DNA of 47,923 nucleotides from the NCBI GenBank assembly GCA_905221605.1, contig CAJNDS010000958.1, positions 1-47,923 of the forward strand, given 5' to 3'. Of this stretch, positions 44,326 through 47,923 are shown piece after piece (position 1 is the first letter of the stretch; each line of letters opens with the position of its first letter). Source of the DNA: Symbiodinium natans. Lineage: Eukaryota > Sar > Dinophyceae > Suessiales > Symbiodiniaceae. Made by a program: the position numbers and the translations under genes. The notes beneath the pieces were generated by a model, which worked only from the letters and a program-made list of their open reading frames with translations, ran no database searches and was not told the DNA's origin.

Positions 44326-44550
44326 TTTGGGGTTTCCGGAAAGTCGGGGGTACCCTTTTTGGGGGTTCCTATTGAACTAGTAAACTCCAGACTCCAGCAC
44401 CTAGTGGTTTAAGAACCCAAAACAACTACCTTTTGTAGCTTTCGGGTTTAGGGGTTTGGGTTGGTTAGCTTAAGCCTCCGAATCAGTGGCTTACTAGGGT
44501 TTAGGGTTGGGGTTTCGGTTTGGGGCCGTTCCGATCAAGATTGTAGGAAG

Positions 44551-44662
44551 TGTCCTACTATTTGCTTAAGAACCACAAAGGAATGAAAAATACCAAGCTC
44601 CATATTACCCTTAATAAGGAAAAATATTATTTCGGTATTCTTAAGCAAAAATAGTAGTTTCG
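44551..44662. mobile_element. MITE family G
   Basis: CTACTATTTGCTTAAGAACC on the left pairs with TTCTTAAGCAAAAATAGTAG on the right. CATATTACCCTTAATAAGG is central. Confidence 0.8.
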
Positions 44663-44689
44663 GGGCTTTTCCTCTGCAGTTGATATAGA

Positions 44690-44771
44690 CATATATTATA
44701 CCCTTCAAAAGGGATCATGTAGGGTACCCCCCATATTCCCTCATTCCCCACCAACCCACACTAAGAACCAC
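44690..44771. mobile_element. MITE family D, right part
   Basis: ATTATACCCTTCAAAAGGGA, then GTAGGGTACCCCCC and CCCTCATTCCCC, ending ACACTAAGAACC. The matching left part is about 570 bp upstream at 44093. Confidence 0.65.
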
Positions 44772-44878
44772 CCCTAAACCCCGAAACCCTGACCCTAAAT
44801 CCCTAAACCCTAAACCTAAATCCTAAACCCTAAACCCTAAACCCTACCACCCTAAACCCTAAACCCTAAACCCTAAAC
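44760..44878 (-). repeat. CCCTAAA arrays ending in a splice acceptor
   Basis: Two runs with variants. The second ends CCCTAAACAG at 44880. Confidence 0.95.
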
Positions 44879-44880
44879 AG

Positions 44881-44981
44881 GTTTCAAGCCGCTTCACTGG
44901 CGCCTCGGGAGTCTCTCCGAGTCGACGATCAGCCGCATCGCCGGCAGCGCAATGAGCGTCCACATGACCCTTGGAGCTTGA
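44881..44981 (+). CDS. methyltransferase-like terminal exon, motif X
   Basis: CCCTAAACAG is followed by FKPLHWRLGSLSESTISR then IAGSAMSVHMTLGA plus TGA at 44979-44981. R(M/I)AGxxMxVxxxGA near a C-terminus is the pattern of motif X of DNA cytosine-5 methyltransferases, which packs against motif I. Assignment to the gene at 37.6-39.3 kb is by motif and strand. 5.5 kb of exons and repeats lie between. Two other frames are open over the exon. Confidence 0.5.
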
Positions 44982-44989
44982 ACGATTGG

Positions 44990-45060
44990 GGTTTAGGGTT
45001 TAGGGTTTAGGATTTAGGGTTTAGGGTTTAGGGTTGAACCCTAAACCCTAAACCCTAAAC
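44990..45060. repeat. head-to-head TTTAGGG / CCCTAAA inverted arrays
   Basis: Six TTTAGGG units followed with almost no spacer by four CCCTAAA units (junction near 45034), a perfect potential hairpin. Confidence 0.95.
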
Positions 45061-45068
45061 CTTCTTAG

Positions 45069-45150
45069 GCTCCACAGCCCACCGTATCACAGGGAACGAC
45101 TCGGGCATTAGCAGAAGTCGGCAAGGAACAGACTGATGGCTGTTGCTTTT
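45069..45150 (+). CDS. compact gene H, exon 1
   Basis: AACCTTCTTAG is followed by APQPTVSQGTTRALAEVGKE then QTDGCCFY. The donor lies between about 45138 and 45160, before the family E element. First of six same-strand exons to 46123. Not recognised. Confidence 0.5.
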
Positions 45151-45154
45151 ATAC

Positions 45155-45300
45155 AGCTTCCGATCATAAGGGGATTTTCCGAAAACAGGGTACCCGTAAA
45201 CCCCAAACCCGAAACCCCTTTTTGGGGGTTCCTTGAAAAGGGATTAGATAGTATCTTGGGGTATATAAGGGGTGCCCCTAGTTTCGGAAATCCCCATAGT
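45155..45300. mobile_element. MITE family E
   Basis: GGGGATTTTCCGAAAACAGG and AGTTTCGGAAATCCCC form its inverted ends. Confidence 0.65.
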
Positions 45301-45329
45301 CCTCAATTCCGTCCTATTTGCAACACCAG

Positions 45330-45419
45330 CTTTCCACACCAGTGCACGAAGCAGTCAAGCCCAATCACGAAGACGTCTTCCATGAAAAGGATACCTTCCC
45401 GCTTTCCTTTGTTGTGTGA
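45330..45419 (+). CDS. compact gene H, exon 2
   Basis: TTGCAACACCAG is followed by LSTPVHEAVKPNHEDVFHEK then DTFPLSFVV and TGA at 45417-45419. A donor GTT|GTGTGA is possible. Followed by a family B element. Confidence 0.55.
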   Translation, partial: LSTPVHEAVKPNHEDVFHEKDTFPLSFVV

Positions 45420-45432
45420 AAGAAGTTGCCAA

Positions 45433-45510
45433 GCAGTCCTTAATAGGGATTACAATGCCAATTATCCTAATCCCCATTAAGGACTACGTATAAGGGGGAT
45501 CATCCCAATC
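45433..45510. mobile_element. MITE family B, short copy
   Basis: GCAGTCCTTAATAGGGATTA / TAATCCCCATTAAGGACT, right end GGGGGATCATCCCAA. The left end is missing. Lies between two exons of gene H. Confidence 0.75.
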
Positions 45511-45511
45511 A

Positions 45512-45634
45512 ATACATGACACTTCCGCCTCAGCAGAAGCACTTACATGCTTGTTTGCACCGATGCGGCTGGTCAGGGAAGTGCGAGTGACTGAGAACAA
45601 ATGCCGACGCACCTACCTAGCTGCACACTTAGTG
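45512..45634 (+). CDS. compact gene H, exon 3
   Basis: Reads DTSASAEALTCLFAPMRL, then VREVRVTENKCRRTYLAAHL and VA before a TTTAGGG array. Acceptor not fixed. Strongly protein-like. Confidence 0.5.
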
Positions 45635-45662
45635 GCTTTAGGGTTTAGGGTTTAGGGTTTAG

Positions 45663-45782
45663 CCGATCGTACACCGGGCTGCAGACAGGATTGCAGCCAT
45701 TCTCGCCGCCGTGCTGGCGAGCGTTGACCTCAAGGCACATATCTTGAAAGTTGGGCAGTTGCGACTGTCTTTCGCTCCCTGA
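45663..45782 (+). CDS. compact gene H, exon 4 (acceptor from TTTAG)
   Basis: GGGTTTAG is followed by PIVHRAADRIAAILAAVL, then ASVDLKAHILKVGQLRLSF and AP, TGA at 45780. The acceptor AG is the AG of the telomere unit. Regular amphipathic helices. An internal GT at 45750 may be the real donor, with a ~45-nt intron to the next exon. Confidence 0.55.
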   Translation, partial: PIVHRAADRIAAILAAVLASVDLKAHILKVGQLRLSFAP

Positions 45783-45794
45783 TCCAATTCGCAG

Positions 45795-45856
45795 ACTTCC
45801 AAGCACTGCTTCAGCACCCTGAGAACCCCCTTGCACCCCTAAGCAACCTCCTTTAA
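45795..45856 (+). CDS. compact gene H, exon 5
   Basis: CAATTCGCAG is followed by FQALLQHPENPLAPLSNLL and TAA at 45854-45856. A donor before the stop is needed if the exon at 46055 follows. Confidence 0.45.
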
Positions 45857-45934
45857 AGCCTCCCTTCAAGACACCCCCTTAAGAACCCCTTAAAGGAGGG
45901 GACGATGACGCAGCATTGTGGAAATTTTGACGAA

Positions 45935-46045
45935 AGTAGGGGACCCCAATATAGACCCCAAATAGTAGGATCCCTCATGTATAAGTACCCTAAACCCTAA
46001 ACCCTAAACCCCCAAACCCTAAGGCACCCTTCTTTTCGTAAACCC
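45935..46045. mobile_element. MITE family E with a short CCCTAAA array inside
   Basis: GGGGACCCCAATATAGACCC, then AAATAGTAGGATCCC, the array at 45990-46020, then CCCTTCTTTTCGTAAACCCC. Confidence 0.55.
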
Positions 46046-46054
46046 CCTTGTCAG

Positions 46055-46123
46055 GCTCCCGTGCAGGAAGCCCGTCGGCGCACGATTAGCCTCGCCGAGC
46101 TGCGAAGCAGGCAGGGGTCTTAG
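46055..46123 (+). CDS. compact gene H, terminal exon
   Basis: CCCCCTTGTCAG is followed by APVQEARRRTISLAELRS then RQGS and TAG at 46121-46123. Basic. RRRTIS resembles a basophilic kinase site. Confidence 0.5.
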   Translation, partial: APVQEARRRTISLAELRSRQGS

Positions 46124-46204
46124 GATCCTGGGGCTGAGAAAGGGCTTAGGGTTTAGGGTTTAGGGTTTAGGGTTTCGGAATGTTTGGGGGTTTGTGTGTT
46201 GTTG

Positions 46205-46331
46205 AAATTTGGGGCCTGAACCTCTAAGAAGAGTAGGAAGTTACCCACGATGTCTTGGAGAGCTCTGCGCGCAGATACGCGGGGATTCGGCAGCGCCTGA
46301 ATGGTCTGCGCCGACATGCCAGACTTGGGGC
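46205..46331. CDS. exon-like island, strand undecided
   Basis: Both strands are open and protein-like. Plus: PLRRVGSYPRCLGELCAQIR then GDSAAPEWSAPTCQTWG. Minus: MSAQTIQALPNPRVSARRAL then QDIVGNFLLFLEVQAPNF. The right end is a family D element at 46332. Confidence 0.35.
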
Positions 46332-46470
46332 GTGACCCCGTGGTTCTTTGTAGGGAATGAGGGAATTGGGGACCTTTCTTTACCCTTTAAGGGATTATGT
46401 AGGGGCCCTATATGTACCTGTAAAGGGAGGATATAGGGTACCTCATCCCCTCATTCCCGACTAAGAACCA
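46332..46470. mobile_element. MITE family D, complete
   Basis: GGTTCTTTGTAGGGAATGAG at the left pairs with CTCATTCCCGACTAAGAACC at the right. Central palindromes around GGGGCCCTATATGTACC. Confidence 0.8.
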
Positions 46471-46530
46471 GCCAGGAGTGAAGCTGCGCAAGAAAAGAGG
46501 AGCGAGGTGTTGCATCGCTTGAGCTTTTGG

Positions 46531-46610
46531 CCCCTAAACCCTAAACCCTAAACCCTAAACCCTAAACCCTAAACCCTAAACCCTAAACCCTAAACCCTAA
46601 ACCCTAAACA
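46531..46610 (-). repeat. CCCTAAA array, 11 units
   Basis: Perfect units, ending CCCTAAACAACAG. Confidence 0.97.
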
Positions 46611-46641
46611 ACAGAGACTCTGGGTCTGGTGTTGGCCACAG

Positions 46642-46713
46642 GTTAACGTGACCAGGATGGGTGTTCAGGTGCAGGGTCTGGATGGCTTCCAATTCCAACT
46701 TCAGGAGATCTAG
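46642..46713 (+). CDS. probable terminal exon, unknown
   Basis: GTTGGCCACAG is followed by VNVTRMGVQVQGLDGFQF then QLQEI and TAG at 46711-46713. Confidence 0.5.
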   Translation, partial: VNVTRMGVQVQGLDGFQFQLQEI

Positions 46714-46734
46714 GAAGCCCCAAGTCCCTAAATC

Positions 46735-46780
46735 TTATTTTAGGGTTTAGGGTTTAGGGTTTAGGGAAACCCTAAATCCT
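46735..46780. repeat. opposed short heptamer arrays
   Basis: TTTAGGG x4 followed at once by AAACCCTAAATCCTAAA. Confidence 0.85.
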
Positions 46781-46799
46781 AAATCTACCCAATTTTTAG

Positions 46800-46882
46800 C
46801 CGAGACAGTAGGGGCACTCGAGCGCCCACTCGAAATTGTCCATCAGCGATCAGGCAAGTTAGCGTCGCACCTCAGGATTTAG
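46800..46882 (+). CDS. exon candidate, unknown
   Basis: AATTTTTAG is followed by ETVGALERPLEIVHQRSGK then LASHLRI and TAG formed by heptamer-like sequence. Confidence 0.4.
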
Positions 46883-47199
46883 GGTTAAAAGGATGTATAG
46901 GGTTTAGGGTTAAGGCTTCTGAACCTTGGATTGTTTAGGCTTGAGGAAATCGCATTTATAAGAGTCGAAACGAAGTTTCCCAAAGTGTTCCAAATATATC
47001 TGCTCCGGTTACAATGGCCTTGCATATCTGCGGCATTCCTGTGGTAGATCATCACTCTACTATGTTATCTTGTGAAGCTACCCTAAATCCTGTATCCTTC
47101 GCCCTAAGTCCTTCGACCTACGTCTGCTTGGAACTACATCTTCATGATCGAGAATCTGTAGTCCGACCAAAACCCAAGTCAGCATCAAACCCCCACTAA

Positions 47200-47923
47200 A
47201 TCTAAAATCCACAATGTGGTTTCTGCGGGTTTCGGGGGTTGGGGGTTAAAAATTTTGAGGTTTAGATTTTTTGGGACTTCGGGATTTATAGATTTATAGG
47301 GGTTTTGGCAGACCGGAAGTTGTCGAATTCGTGGCAGAAAAATATCGTCATCTGGATAGATGAAATTATTTTCCATCATTGAGATAGATCCCTCCAGATA
47401 TCGTGTGCAGCCACTTATGGCTTTTGTGGAAATTTGGGGAATAATTTAGAATTCAGGATTTTGTAATTCATTATCGGCCAAGGAGGATTTGGAGGGTTTT
47501 TTGCATTTTCGGATATGGAATTAAGGAGTGAACCGAAATTGGTCGGGTATTCATAATATATCGGATTTGGGAGTAGGATTTGAAATTATTTAAACTTTAT
47601 CGAAAGAGATTTATATTTAATCTTATAGTTTTTTCTCATTCGGGGGGCTATGAATATATTTACTGGAATTAAAGATCTTATATATTCCCCGAGGAAAAGA
47701 TTCGTCACCTTTTCGAATTGTGGAAATAAACGGAACTTAAGAATAAAGATATTATGATTCTAGAATTAATCATGAATCTTAGATCGTCGGGCGCCGCCGT
47801 AACCGGAGGCGTACGGGATGAAATGGGATCTATTTTTTATATTAAGGGATATAGTAATTTAAGAAATTAGAAATTTCTGATTTTTCTTATCAAATTCTCG
47901 AAAGAAATTTATTGGATAATAGA
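47200..47923. other. AT-rich segment without arrays, MITEs or genes
   Basis: G+C falls well below the rest. No heptamer arrays after about 46904. No splice-bounded frame or rRNA/tRNA fold recognised. A short GC hairpin-like patch GGCGCCGCCGTAACCGG lies at 47789-47806. Could be organelle-derived or a different genomic class. Confidence 0.4.

Noticed and set aside
477-46780. Reading the TTTAGGG arrays as a true chromosome end
   Set aside because: Arrays occur in both orientations throughout the window, are short (3-22 units) and are separated by exon-like sequence, so they are interstitial.
1-47923. tRNA or rRNA genes
   Set aside because: No cloverleaf with a recognisable T-loop and anticodon arm and no conserved rRNA core was seen by eye. 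A covariance-model scan would be needed to exclude them.

Overview
The window reads as nuclear DNA of a eukaryote. It is most likely an alveolate of the dinoflagellate type, which is an inference. Plant-type telomere heptamers (TTTAGGG / CCCTAAA) occur as dozens of short interstitial arrays. Coding sequence is broken into many small exons of about 50-300 nt. GT-AG splice sites are accompanied by apparent GC-AG and GA-AG sites, as known for dinoflagellates. There is also one possible 10-nt remnant of the dinoflagellate spliced leader. No rRNA, tRNA, CRISPR or bacterial operon structure was seen. Long uninterrupted genes are absent, so coding calls below are exon-level readings based on open frame, splice dinucleotides, matching intron phase and amino-acid character. 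No homology search was possible.

Layout. 1-21.6 kb is a mosaic of exon-like islands separated by telomere-like arrays, short inverted-repeat elements (MITE-like, families A-G below) and microsatellites. It holds a Gly/Tyr-rich gene (0.7-3.9 kb), several unrecognised spliced genes (5.3-10.6 kb), a RING-H2 E3 ligase gene (10.8-12.2 kb), a small minus-strand gene (13.5-13.8 kb), an open frame with a possible relict spliced leader (15.3-15.9 kb), further exon islands, and a minus-strand ORF (21.4-21.5 kb). 21.66-34.98 kb is a satellite island almost free of telomere arrays and MITEs. Its core is a 6.17-kb unit duplicated in tandem (22641-28808 and 28809-34979), each copy packed with at least six different minisatellites. 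35-47 kb returns to the exon/array/MITE mosaic. It contains a DNA cytosine-5 methyltransferase-like gene (about 37.2-39.3 kb, with a motif-X-like terminal exon at 44.9 kb), exons of unknown genes, and a compact multi-exon gene at 45.1-46.1 kb. The last ~0.7 kb is AT-rich, lacks arrays, and may be a different sequence class.

Main biological point. The non-coding elements appear to be the introns. Several introns begin with the telomere unit itself (exon|GTTTAGGG) or end in it (CCCTAAACAG|exon, TTTAG|exon). Some predicted introns of 32-60 nt are little more than a few heptamers. In parallel, family A elements sit inside open frames with 4-5 bp target duplications, and removing the left duplication plus the element restores the frame (RING gene 11034-11139; 42939-43050). 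Family B elements fill phase-matched GT-AG introns at 7348-7443 and 35112-35231. MITE-derived introns (introners) are known in algae and dinoflagellates. The combined use of telomere-like repeats as intron material and splice-site donors is the part most worth testing. Transcript evidence is needed throughout.
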